Source of the DNA: an uncultured Dorea sp.
Lineage (GTDB): Bacteria > Bacillota > Clostridia > Lachnospirales > Lachnospiraceae
Reading direction: 5' to 3'
DNA length: 64,000 nucleotides
Assembly: GCA_910584265.1 (NCBI GenBank)
Contig: CAJTZE010000006.1
Coordinates: 23,317 to 87,316 of the forward strand
The notes beneath the pieces are model-generated. The model had not been told where the DNA came from. It did no database searches and saw nothing but the letters and a program-made list of their open reading frames with translations. The position numbers were made by a program, and so were the translations under genes. Position 1 is the stretch's first letter; each line of letters begins with the position of its first letter. Shown in pieces: positions 8,330 to 16,189 of the stretch.

Positions 8330-9166
8330 ATGGATATGGAGCGGTTTTTTGTAGTTACGAACGATGGAAAAGATAAGGACGGACAGGTTACAAGGAGGGT
8401 AAAGGAACTTCTGGAGGGCAGGGGGAAGAGCTGTATTCTCTGCAGGAAGGATGAGCAGAAGAATATCATCCCGGAGAGTGTACCAGAGGAAATGGACTGT
8501 GCGGTTGTCATCGGAGGAGACGGCTCTTTGATCGAGGTGGCAAGGCTCTTGAAACGCAAGATCCCCCTTCTTGGGATTAATATGGGAACTCTCGGTTATC
8601 TGGCAGAGGTAGAGGTGGAGCGTCTTGCGGAAGCTTTTGACCAAATTCTGGGGGGGCATTATATGACGGAGGATCGAATGATGCTGGAGGGAGATTTTCA
8701 CGACGGCTCCGGGGACGTGGCATTGAATGATATCGTGCTCTCCAGAAAAGGAGCGCTGCGGATCATTCATTTTAATCTGTATGTAAACGGAGCGCTATTG
8801 AATTCCTATGAGGCGGACGGAATCATCCTTTCGACGCCTACCGGATCTACCGCGTACAATCTGTCGGCCGGCGGGCCGATCGTAGAGCCTACGGCAGAGC
8901 TGATCGTGGTCACGCCGATCTGCTCCCATGCGCTGAATACCAGCAGCATTGTGCTGTCGGCGGAGGATGAGATACGGATCGAAATTGGGGAGGGAAGACA
9001 CGGCAGGCCGGAGGAGGTATGTATTTCCTTTGACGGAACCAATACCAGAGAACTAAAAACCGGGCAGACCGTTATCATCCGGAGATCTAAGGTGAGTACA
9101 ACATTAATGAAGCTGAGCGGGGCCAGCTTTTTAGAGAGACTGGGCAGAAAGATGAAAGGAAATTAG
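8330..9166 (+). CDS. nadK: NAD kinase
   Basis: ATP-dependent NAD+ phosphorylation to NADP+. 278 residues from ATG 8330. The family GGDG motif reads 'VVIGGDGSLIEVA' (usual GGDGT has Ser here), followed by 'LLGINMGTLGYLAEVE' and the NAD-binding block 'DGIILSTPTGSTAYNLSAGGPIV'. TAGAGGA lies 9 nt before ATG 8330, and ATG 8321 sits directly on it; MERFFV at 8336 is another possibility. Starts only a few bases after tlyA, inside the operon. Confidence 0.93.
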   Translation: MDMERFFVVTNDGKDKDGQVTRRVKELLEGRGKSCILCRKDEQKNIIPESVPEEMDCAVVIGGDGSLIEVARLLKRKIPLLGINMGTLGYLAEVEVERLAEAFDQILGGHYMTEDRMMLEGDFHDGSGDVALNDIVLSRKGALRIIHFNLYVNGALLNSYEADGIILSTPTGSTAYNLSAGGPIVEPTAELIVVTPICSHALNTSSIVLSAEDEIRIEIGEGRHGRPEEVCISFDGTNTRELKTGQTVIIRRSKVSTTLMKLSGASFLERLGRKMKGN

Positions 9167-9170
9167 CGGA

Positions 9171-9620
9171 ATGAAAGTAAACAGACATGCAAAGATCGTT
9201 GAGTTGATTAACAGGTACCACATTGAAACTCAGGAAGAACTGGCAGAATATCTGAACAGGGAGGGCTTTAAGGTAACGCAGGCTACGGTGTCCAGGGATA
9301 TTAGGGATCTGAAGCTTACCAAGGCGCCCACGGAGGATGGCAGGCAGAAATACGCGGTGCATCAGACCATGGAGACGGAGATGAGTGAGAAATACATCCG
9401 GATCCTGAGGGAAGGATACCTGTCCATGGATCTGGCGCAGAATATCCTGGTGATCAAAACTGTGTCCGGTATGGCCATGGCAGTCTGTGCGGCGATTGAT
9501 TCCATGAAGTGGAATGAGGTAGTGGGAAGCATTGCGGGGGACGATACCATCATGTGCGCCATCCGCAGCGTGGATGATACGATTAAGGTAATGGATAAGA
9601 TTAGTAAGATTGTTCTGTAA
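9171..9620 (+). CDS. argR: Arginine repressor
   Basis: Transcription regulator of arginine metabolism; hexameric, arginine as corepressor. 149 residues: N-terminal winged helix ('TQEELAEYLNREGFKVTQATVSRDIRDL', residues ~20-47, the classic ArgR DNA-reading segment) and C-terminal oligomerisation/arginine domain with 'VVGSIAGDDTIMCAIRS' (GDDT contacts arginine). Lies 4 bp after nadK. Position between tlyA/nadK and recN is conserved in Firmicutes. Confidence 0.94.
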   Translation: MKVNRHAKIVELINRYHIETQEELAEYLNREGFKVTQATVSRDIRDLKLTKAPTEDGRQKYAVHQTMETEMSEKYIRILREGYLSMDLAQNILVIKTVSGMAMAVCAAIDSMKWNEVVGSIAGDDTIMCAIRSVDDTIKVMDKISKIVL

Positions 9621-9632
9621 ACAGGAGGATAT

Positions 9633-11315
9633 ATGCTGCAGAATTTACATGTGAAGAATCTTGCCCTGATCGATGAGATCGAGGTGGAGTTTGGTCCGGG
9701 GCTGAATATACTGACCGGTGAGACGGGCGCCGGAAAATCAATTATACTGGGGTCTGTGAATCTTGCCCTGGGCGGGAGATACAGCAGGGATATCCTGCGT
9801 AAGGGCGCTCAGTACGGCTTGGTAGAGCTGACCTTTGCGCCGGAGAATGAGAAGCTTCTTAAGAGGCTTGCGGATTTGGAGATATTTCCGGAGGACGGGA
9901 TGGTCGTGCTCAGCAGACGCCTGATGGATGGGCGGAGCACCAGCAGGATCAACGGGGAAACAGTCACCATGGCGCGCTTAAAGGAGGCGGCGGGGATCCT
10001 GATCGATATCCATGGACAGCATGAGCATCAGTCCCTTTTGTACAAGAAGAACCAGCTTCAGATCCTGGATGCCTATGCGGGCGGAAAGCTGAAGGAGGCG
10101 GCGGAGCAGGTCAGGGCCTCCTACAGATCCTATAAGAAATGCCTGGAGGAGTGGGAACAGTCCAGGTTAGAGGAATCGGAGCGGGCAAAGGAGGCTTCCT
10201 TTCTGGAATTTGAGGTTCGGGAGATTGAGGAAGCAGAGCTTACAGCCGGGGAAGACGAACAGCTGGAGAGCGATTACCGGCGCATGAACAATGCGAAAAA
10301 TATCGTAGAAAATGCGGTGGAGGCCTATGAATATACCGGAGGCATGTCGGGAGAGAGCGCCAGCGAGCAGATCAGCAGGGCGATCCGATGCATGAGCGAT
10401 GCGGCCAGATATGATGAGAGGGCGGAGGAATTGTATGAGCAGCTGTCGGAGCTTGACGGGCTTCTTAATGATTTCAACCGGGAGTTGTCAGGCTATCAGG
10501 AATCCCTGCAGTTTTCAGAGGAGGATTTCCACGAGACAGAGGAACGGCTGAATCAGATCAATCATCTGAAGACCAAGTACGGGAATACGATTGAAGAGAT
10601 TATGGAATATTGTGACGAGAAGAAAGAACGGCTTCAGGTATTGGAGGATTATGATCAGTATCTTCTGAAGCTGGAGGAAGAGCTTAAGAAGAACGAGAAG
10701 AAGCTTAAGAAGGCATCAAAGGAACTCGGAAAAATCCGCCGGGAGCACGGGAGGCTTCTCACAGAGCAGATCAGTAAGGCACTACAGGACCTGAACTTTG
10801 CAGACGTGCAGTTTGAGATCCAGTTCCATGAGCTTGCAGATTATACGGCAAACGGCAGGGATGATGTGGAATTTTTGATTTCCATGAATCCGGGAGAGCC
10901 GGTGAAGCCCTTGTCCGAGGTGGCGTCCGGAGGCGAGCTGTCACGGATGATGCTGGCGATCAAGGCTGTTATGGCGGATCGGGATGAGATAGAGACCTTG
11001 ATTTTTGATGAAATCGATGTGGGCATCAGCGGAAGGACGGCCCAGAAGGTTTCGGAGAAGATGGCGGTAATCGGAAAGAGCCATCAGGTCATCTGTATCA
11101 CGCATCTTGCGCAGATCGCTGCGATGGCGGATGCACATTACGTCATTGAGAAGACCGTGGAGAAGGGAAAGACCAGAACCGGCATCCGGCTGCTGGCAGA
11201 GGATGACACGACAGAGGAACTGGCAAGAATCTTAGGCGGCGCTGAGATTACAGATACGGTACGTGAGAATGCAAGGGAGATGAAAGAGCTGGCCGGGAAG
11301 CATAAGCTCCGCTAA
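9633..11315 (+). CDS. recN: DNA repair protein RecN
   Basis: SMC-like ATPase that acts early in double-strand break repair. 560 residues. Walker A 'GETGAGKS' at residues ~28-35, central coiled coil of Glu/Lys-rich heptads (about 150-380), ABC signature 'ASGGELSRMMLAIKAV' and Walker B 'ETLIFDEIDVGISG' near 460, and D/H-loop 'QVICITHLAQIAA'. Strong SD (AGGAGG) before ATG. Last gene of the co-directional operon before the spoIVB terminator/promoter region. Confidence 0.95.
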   Translation: MLQNLHVKNLALIDEIEVEFGPGLNILTGETGAGKSIILGSVNLALGGRYSRDILRKGAQYGLVELTFAPENEKLLKRLADLEIFPEDGMVVLSRRLMDGRSTSRINGETVTMARLKEAAGILIDIHGQHEHQSLLYKKNQLQILDAYAGGKLKEAAEQVRASYRSYKKCLEEWEQSRLEESERAKEASFLEFEVREIEEAELTAGEDEQLESDYRRMNNAKNIVENAVEAYEYTGGMSGESASEQISRAIRCMSDAARYDERAEELYEQLSELDGLLNDFNRELSGYQESLQFSEEDFHETEERLNQINHLKTKYGNTIEEIMEYCDEKKERLQVLEDYDQYLLKLEEELKKNEKKLKKASKELGKIRREHGRLLTEQISKALQDLNFADVQFEIQFHELADYTANGRDDVEFLISMNPGEPVKPLSEVASGGELSRMMLAIKAVMADRDEIETLIFDEIDVGISGRTAQKVSEKMAVIGKSHQVICITHLAQIAAMADAHYVIEKTVEKGKTRTGIRLLAEDDTTEELARILGGAEITDTVRENAREMKELAGKHKLR

Positions 11316-11380
11316 CTAAAAAATTATTTTTTTTATATAAGCAGAGGAAGAGGGCGTGTCGAAAAGACACACATCTATCA

Positions 11381-11409
11381 TTGTTTCCCTGAGTCAGGAA
11401 TCCTATAAT
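11381..11409 (+). promoter_or_regulatory. Sigma-A-type promoter in the recN-spoIVB gap
   Basis: TTGTTT at 11381-11386 and TATAAT at 11404-11409 spaced 17 bp. Just upstream, 11357-11363 reads TGTCGAA, an exact match to the core Spo0A (0A) box, set in a small hairpin (GTGTC/GACAC). What this promoter would transcribe is unclear: either a small ORF at 11444 or a leader running to the terminator at 11572. Confidence 0.45.
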
Positions 11410-11443
11410 AAATTCATGATTACATATATACCGGAGGTCAGAC

Positions 11444-11524
11444 ATTATAAAGACGGAGATCAAAGTCTTGGGAAGAACGGTTTTTAACGCCGCGGATGAA
11501 TATGAGATCCGATATTGTGATTAG
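11444..11524 (+). CDS. Possible 26-codon ORF with a non-canonical ATT start
   Basis: GGAGGT at 11433-11438 is a perfect Shine-Dalgarno sequence with 5 nt spacing to ATT at 11444. The frame then stays open to TAG at 11522-11524 (IIKTEIKVLGRTVFNAADEY..., 26 residues). There is no ATG/GTG/TTG in that frame after the preceding stop. An alternative frame starting ATG 11416 gives 23 residues but has no SD. It may be a remnant of a former gene rather than a working one. I do not recognise the peptide. Confidence 0.2.
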   Translation: MIKTEIKVLGRTVFNAADEYEIRYCD

Positions 11525-11571
11525 AAAATAAAATAATAAATTATTGGTGTAAAAATACAAGAATTGCACAT

Positions 11572-11603
11572 AATAAGGCAGGTACATAGGTATCTGCCTT
11601 ATT
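11572..11603 (+). terminator. Intrinsic terminator between recN and spoIVB, with embedded sporulation-type -10
   Basis: Perfect 10-bp stem (11572-11581 / 11594-11603, AATAAGGCAG) with a 12-nt loop and a TGTTTTCT tail. CATAATA at 11569-11575 fits the sigma-G -10 (CATNHTA) and overlaps the rising arm, so a transcript starting there would lack that arm and would not terminate. The matching -35 (about 11546-11551, GGTGTA) is weak. Confidence 0.6.
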
Positions 11604-11626
11604 TGTTTTCTGCGGAGGGGAAGAAC

Positions 11627-12682
11627 ATGAGAAAATTCTGGTATAGACGTATTTTGATTATGATCCTTACACTGGCGGTCAGTGTAGGGGGAAGCTATTT
11701 TCTTTTGGAGATACAGAAGAATAAGCTTGAGATGGAGGTTTCAGCAGGCACGTCTGGAAAGCTGGTGATTCCCGGCGGAATGCCGATTGGAATCTATCTG
11801 GAGACAGACGGCGTACTGGTGCTTGGCACGGAGGCTGTAGAGGGAATGGACGGCGGGACCTATGAGCCGGCGGCTCATCTGGTACAAGAGGGGGATTACA
11901 TCATAGGATTGAATGACAGGGAAACGAAAGACAAATCCGAATTGATCGCAGCAGTTAAGTCGTTGAATAATGAGGATGTAATTCTGAAGGTAATACGCAA
12001 TGACCAGGCCATTGATATCCGGGTAAAGGCCGTGCAGTGTGCGGTGGATGATTATAAGCTCGGAATCTGGGTAAGGGACAATGCGCAGGGACTTGGTACG
12101 ATTACTTATCTGACGGCAGACAGCGAATTTGGAGCGCTGGGACACGGCATTCATGATACAGATACGGGGGAGCTTTTGAATATTTCCAGCGGCCGGCTTT
12201 ATGCAACCAGCATACGGGATGTGCAGAAAGGTGAAAGCGGAGTGCCGGGAGGCATGGAAGGGATTATCGTTTATAATAATTATAATATGCTGGGAAGTAT
12301 TACGAAGAACAGCGAGGAAGGGATTTACGGAAAGCTTGACCGGGTAGACATGCTGTTTAAAAATGCGGAGCCGGTGGAGCCGGCATCTGCAGAAGAAATA
12401 AAAGAAGGAAAGGCGGTCATCCGGTGCAGCATTGAGGGACAGGTGGAGGAATATGAGGTACAGATTACCGGTGTGAACCCAGATGCAAGGGAAATCAATA
12501 AAACCATAGAGCTGGAGGTGACAGATTCCCGCCTGCTTGAGCTGACAGGCGGAATCGTGCAGGGCATGAGCGGAAGCCCCATTCTGCAGGACGGGAAGCT
12601 TATCGGAGCCGTGACTCATGTATTTGTAAATGACCCGGCAAAGGGCTACGGAATATTGATTGAAGAAATGCTGGAGGAATAG
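11627..12682 (+). CDS. spoIVB: SpoIVB peptidase
   Basis: Forespore-made serine peptidase (family S55) that crosses into the intermembrane space and triggers SpoIVFB, hence sigma-K activation. 351 residues from ATG 11627, which has GGAGGGG 6 nt upstream; the earlier in-frame TTG at 11564 lies in the terminator. N-terminal membrane anchor (residues ~8-25), PDZ domain around 'PGGMPIGIYLETDGVLVLG' to 'IDIRVKAV', then the peptidase domain with catalytic His in 'GALGHGIHD' and Ser in 'QGMSGSPILQDGKLIGAVTHV' (split here across the strand). Adjacent to recN as in Bacillus; spo0A lies 5 kb downstream rather than next door. Confidence 0.93.
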   Translation: MRKFWYRRILIMILTLAVSVGGSYFLLEIQKNKLEMEVSAGTSGKLVIPGGMPIGIYLETDGVLVLGTEAVEGMDGGTYEPAAHLVQEGDYIIGLNDRETKDKSELIAAVKSLNNEDVILKVIRNDQAIDIRVKAVQCAVDDYKLGIWVRDNAQGLGTITYLTADSEFGALGHGIHDTDTGELLNISSGRLYATSIRDVQKGESGVPGGMEGIIVYNNYNMLGSITKNSEEGIYGKLDRVDMLFKNAEPVEPASAEEIKEGKAVIRCSIEGQVEEYEVQITGVNPDAREINKTIELEVTDSRLLELTGGIVQGMSGSPILQDGKLIGAVTHVFVNDPAKGYGILIEEMLEE

Positions 12683-12704
12683 GATCAGCCGGCGGGGCTG
12701 ATCC
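12682..12704. terminator. Bidirectional terminator between spoIVB and purF
   Basis: Perfect 9-bp GC-rich stem GGATCAGCC/GGCTGATCC with a 5-nt loop. It spans the last base of spoIVB and the stop codon of purF, the two genes converging with a 2-bp gap. Confidence 0.7.
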
Positions 12705-14091
12705 CTTCTATGGGATAATGGCTGTCAAAGCAGGCTTTGCAGAGAGGAAGTCCATCTACAGTGGAGGATAAATCCTCTACCCGCATATAGCCAAGAGAAT
12801 CCGCGCCGATCATCCGGCAGATCTCACCGATAGTATGGGAGGCGGCCAGAAGCTGGTTTCCTGAGGGAACATCCGTGCCATAGTAACAGGGGTATAAAAA
12901 TGGAGGGGAGCTGATGCGCACATGTACCTTTCCTGCGCCTGCCTGTTTCAGCAGATGGATCAGGCTGGCAATGGTGGTGCCCCGCACGATGGAATCATCG
13001 ACCAGTATAATGTCTTTTCCCTTTACGGTATCTTTAAGGACGCTCAGTTTCAGACGCACACTGGATTCCCGCTCCTTCTGGGTGGGTTTTATAAAGGTTC
13101 TTCCAACATAGCTGTTTTTATAAAATGCAAGTTCAAATGGAAGCCCCGCTTCTTCGGCATAGCCTCTGGCGGCGGTGATTCCAGAGTCGGGAATACCGGT
13201 GACGAGATCCGCCTTGGCGGGATATGCCTTTGCCAGTGCCGCACCGGCTCTTTTCCGGGATTTATAGACAGAAATGCCGTCTATCGTACTGTCAAGCCTA
13301 GCGAAATAAATGTATTCAAAGATGCAGTGGGCGTGTTTTTCCTGATACATATCCATATTGGATGAGAGTCCTTCCGGAGAGATCGTGACAATTTCTCCGG
13401 GGCGTATATCCCTTAAGAATTCTGCACCGATTGCAGTCAGGGCGCAGCTTTCTGAAGCGATAATATAAGAATTCTCCCGTTTTCCAAGGCAGAGAGGACG
13501 CAGTCCCAGAGGATCCCGCACGCCGATCAGCTTCCGGGCACTGGCAATGACCAGACCGTAAGAGCCCTTAAGCCGCGCGGCGGTCCGCGCAATGGCTTCC
13601 TCCACACTGTGCGTGTGCACCCTTGCCCGGGCAATTTCATAGGCAATGATTTCTGAATCGGTTGTGGTTTGAAAAATTGCTCCGGTGCGGGCAAGTTCTG
13701 TACGCAGCTCTTCGGTATTGACCAGATTTCCATTGTGTGCCAGAGCAAGCGTCCCTTTGATATAATTTAGGACCAGAGGCTGGGCATTGCTGATGTCAGC
13801 GGCTCCGGTTGTGGAATAGCGGACGTGGCCGATCCCAAGATTTCCATGCAGCTCTTTTAAGGTATGTTCTTTAAAAACTTCATTTACCAGTCCCATACCC
13901 TTATGTGCATTCATGTTACCCTTCGGGCCGTTTGTGTCAAATACAGCAATTCCGCAGGATTCCTGTCCCCGGTGCTGAAGTGAGGCCAGGCCGTAGTAGA
14001 CAGAGCCGGCGGCATCTTCCCCGCCTGGGTTATAGATTCCGAATACGCCGCATTCCTCGTGGATACGTTCGTTCAAATTTCCAGTGGTCAT
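12685..14091 (-). CDS. purF: Amidophosphoribosyltransferase
   Basis: First committed step of purine synthesis: PRPP + glutamine to phosphoribosylamine. 468 residues from ATG 14091, which has GGAGACC about 8 nt upstream; the longer frame to 14169 runs through the leader terminator. A short propeptide precedes the nucleophile in 'EECGVFGIYN' (Cys at residue 15), and processing is expected as in B. subtilis PurF. The four Fe-S ligands of the Bacillus class are visible: 'AHCIFEY', 'LYPCYYG' and 'LCKAC'. PRPP loop 'DIILVDDSIVRGTT'. Monocistronic here and convergent with spoIVB; other pur genes are not in view. Confidence 0.95.
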   Translation of the reverse strand: MTTGNLNERIHEECGVFGIYNPGGEDAAGSVYYGLASLQHRGQESCGIAVFDTNGPKGNMNAHKGMGLVNEVFKEHTLKELHGNLGIGHVRYSTTGAADISNAQPLVLNYIKGTLALAHNGNLVNTEELRTELARTGAIFQTTTDSEIIAYEIARARVHTHSVEEAIARTAARLKGSYGLVIASARKLIGVRDPLGLRPLCLGKRENSYIIASESCALTAIGAEFLRDIRPGEIVTISPEGLSSNMDMYQEKHAHCIFEYIYFARLDSTIDGISVYKSRKRAGAALAKAYPAKADLVTGIPDSGITAARGYAEEAGLPFELAFYKNSYVGRTFIKPTQKERESSVRLKLSVLKDTVKGKDIILVDDSIVRGTTIASLIHLLKQAGAGKVHVRISSPPFLYPCYYGTDVPSGNQLLAASHTIGEICRMIGADSLGYMRVEDLSSTVDGLPLCKACFDSHYPIEGISPAG

Positions 14092-14147
14092 TTTGTGGTC
14101 TCCTTTCCTTTGGTGAAGCGGAAATCCGGAGGAATTTCCTGAATAAT

Positions 14148-14182
14148 AAAAAAGGCGCAGAGAATCCATGATTCAAAGCGCC
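14148..14182 (-). terminator. Attenuator-like terminator in the purF leader
   Basis: Reading the minus strand, GGGCGC pairs with GCGCC and GAAT with ATTC around an internal bulge, followed by six Ts (A-run at 14148-14153). It lies between the promoter (14199-14226) and the purF start, so purF must be transcribed through it. Only about 10 nt of RNA precede the stem, too little for a purine riboswitch. Confidence 0.5.
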
Positions 14183-14198
14183 CTTGCTTACGAAAAGT

Positions 14199-14226
14199 AG
14201 TATACTCGGATTTTCCAGCTTGTCAA
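14199..14226 (-). promoter_or_regulatory. Sigma-A promoter for purF
   Basis: On the minus strand, TTGACA (14221-14226) and TATACT (14199-14204) with a 16-bp spacer. Predicted start near 14192; leader of about 100 nt containing the terminator above. The region is shared back-to-back with the pyrG promoter. Confidence 0.75.
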
Positions 14227-14247
14227 CCAGATTTTTGGATTTTTGAT

Positions 14248-14276
14248 TTGACAAATATAGAAGAAAGGGTCATAAT
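14248..14276 (+). promoter_or_regulatory. Sigma-A promoter for pyrG
   Basis: TTGACA at 14248-14253 and CATAAT at 14271-14276 spaced 17 bp; diverges from the purF promoter 22 bp away. Start near 14283, leaving a 210-nt structured leader before pyrG. Confidence 0.75.
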
Positions 14277-14300
14277 ATTATTAATAAAAAGCTGGCAAAG

Positions 14301-14335
14301 GAGTCAGGAATCCATGGGGTTTCTGTCTCTTTTTT
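14301..14335 (+). terminator. Attenuator-like terminator in the pyrG leader
   Basis: 13-bp stem 14301-14313/14317-14329 (one T:T mismatch and two G:T pairs) with a 3-nt loop followed directly by six Ts (14330-14335). It sits about 20 nt after the predicted start of transcription, so pyrG expression depends on reading through it. In Bacillus and relatives pyrG is controlled by CTP-sensitive attenuation; I do not see the GGGC start used there, so a different trigger is likely. Confidence 0.55.
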
Positions 14336-14377
14336 CGTTATCTGGGAAATTCTTCCGAATTTCCCAGATAACGAAAA
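14332..14377 (+). repeat. Perfect 21-bp inverted repeat in the pyrG leader
   Basis: 14332-14352 is the exact reverse complement of 14357-14377 with a 4-nt loop (TTCC). Its left arm overlaps the U-run of the preceding terminator. A second GC-rich self-complementary segment follows (GCGCAGCT...AGCTGCGC, 14384-14416) and a small GTGCGAAGCGCAC hairpin near 14443-14455, so most of the leader is stacked hairpins. Confidence 0.85.
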
Positions 14378-14495
14378 TAAGATGCGCAGCTGCGCGCGCG
14401 GAACAAAAGCTGCGCTGTCAGGAATATAATAATGCGGAAGTGTGCGAAGCGCACTTTTGTTCTTTTGAGAAAAGATTTATTTTGGAGGATGAGAA

Positions 14496-16118
14496 ATGGC
14501 GGTAAAATACGTATTTGTTACCGGGGGCGTGGTTTCCGGTCTGGGGAAAGGAATTACGGCGGCGTCCTTGGGACGGCTTCTTAAGGCAAGGGGATATCAG
14601 GTTACCATGCAAAAATTTGACCCTTATATCAATGTAGATCCAGGCACTATGAATCCAATCCAGCACGGAGAGGTTTATGTGACAGATGACGGTACGGAGA
14701 CGGATCTGGATCTGGGGCATTATGAGCGGTTTATTGATGAGTGTCTGGATAAAAATTCCAATGTGACGACCGGGAAAATCTACTGGTCGGTGCTTCAGAA
14801 GGAGCGGCGGGGTGATTACGGCGGAGGAACTGTGCAGGTAATTCCCCATATTACCAACGAGATTAAGAGCAGGTTTTACCACGGAACATCCGAAGAAGAT
14901 AACCAGATTGCCATTATTGAGGTGGGGGGGACCGTCGGAGACATTGAGAGTCAGCCTTTTTTGGAGTCCATCCGTCAGTTTCAGCATGAGGCGGGACATG
15001 AGAATGCTATTTTGATCCATGTTACGCTGATTCCTTATCTGAAGGCCAGCGGGGAGCTAAAGAGCAAGCCTACCCAGCAGAGTGTGAAAGAGCTGCAGGC
15101 AATGGGACTATGGCCGGACATTCTAGTGTGCAGGAGCGAGCATCCGATTCCCAGAGAGCTGCGGGCGAAGATTGCACTGTTCTGTAATGTTCGGGAGGAT
15201 CATGTGCTGCAAAATCTGGATGTGGAATATCTGTATGAAGCGCCCCTTGCCATGGAGGAGGAACAGCTTGCAAAGGTGGTGTGTGATTCCCTCCATCTGC
15301 CCTGTCCCGAGCCGGATTTAACCGACTGGAAGGAGATGGTGTACAGACTGAAAAATCCGGAGATAGAGGTAGAGATTGCGATCGTCGGAAAATATATAGC
15401 GCTTCACGACGCGTATTTAAGCGTGGTGGAAGCCTTAAAGCACGGCGGCATTGCAGTCAGGGCTAACGTAAAAATCCGTTGGGTAGATTCAGAAGAAATC
15501 CAGAAGGAGACTGTAGAGGAGTTCTTAAAGGGAGTGGGAGGAATCCTGATTCCGGGAGGCTTTGGATGCAGAGGAACGGAAGGGAAGATCACCGCCGTCC
15601 GGTATGCAAGGGAGAAGAAGATCCCATTTCTTGGAATCTGTCTGGGAATGCAGGCGGCGATTGTGGAGTATGCCCGCCATGTGCTGGGGTATGAGGATGC
15701 AAACAGCATAGAGCTTGACCCGGGGACTACTCATCCGGTAATCGCCCTGATGCCGGAGCAGGACGGAGTAACTGACCTGGGCGGGACCCTCCGGCTGGGG
15801 GCGTACCCCTGCGTGCTGAAAAAGGGAAGCCTTGCCGAGAGATTATATCAGGCAGAAGAAATCAGCGAACGCCACCGCCACAGGTATGAGGTAAATAATG
15901 AATACCGCAGGGAGCTGGAGGAAAAGGGCATGATTTTGTCCGGTCTGTCTCCGGATGGAAGAATCGTCGAGATGCTGGAGCTTGCGGATCATCCGTATTT
16001 TGTGGGAACCCAGGGACATCCTGAATTGAAATCAAGGCCGAACCGGGTCCATCCGCTTTTTAAGGGGCTGGTACAGGCAGCCGTAACATATACAAATGAT
16101 TGCTTTCTTTTCCATTAA
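14496..16118 (+). CDS. pyrG: CTP synthase
   Basis: Glutamine-dependent amination of UTP to CTP. 540 residues. Amidoligase domain starts '[23 protein letters not shown]' (residues 3-25 region, P-loop) with '[14 protein letters not shown]'; the class I glutamine amidotransferase domain has nucleophile 'FLGICLGMQ' (~380) and the His/Glu pair in '[12 protein letters not shown]' near the C-terminus. GGAGG precedes ATG. Expressed from its own promoter with a long attenuator-type leader. Confidence 0.96.
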   Translation: MAVKYVFVTGGVVSGLGKGITAASLGRLLKARGYQVTMQKFDPYINVDPGTMNPIQHGEVYVTDDGTETDLDLGHYERFIDECLDKNSNVTTGKIYWSVLQKERRGDYGGGTVQVIPHITNEIKSRFYHGTSEEDNQIAIIEVGGTVGDIESQPFLESIRQFQHEAGHENAILIHVTLIPYLKASGELKSKPTQQSVKELQAMGLWPDILVCRSEHPIPRELRAKIALFCNVREDHVLQNLDVEYLYEAPLAMEEEQLAKVVCDSLHLPCPEPDLTDWKEMVYRLKNPEIEVEIAIVGKYIALHDAYLSVVEALKHGGIAVRANVKIRWVDSEEIQKETVEEFLKGVGGILIPGGFGCRGTEGKITAVRYAREKKIPFLGICLGMQAAIVEYARHVLGYEDANSIELDPGTTHPVIALMPEQDGVTDLGGTLRLGAYPCVLKKGSLAERLYQAEEISERHRHRYEVNNEYRRELEEKGMILSGLSPDGRIVEMLELADHPYFVGTQGHPELKSRPNRVHPLFKGLVQAAVTYTNDCFLFH

Positions 16119-16189
16119 GGGTTATGATAATGACAGATGCCTTATGATGTTCGTGTCATAAGAGTAACGGAAGGAAAGAAGGGATTATC

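Noticed and set aside
14148..14182. Purine riboswitch in the purF leader
   Set aside because: Only about 10 nt of RNA precede the terminator stem, too short for an aptamer.
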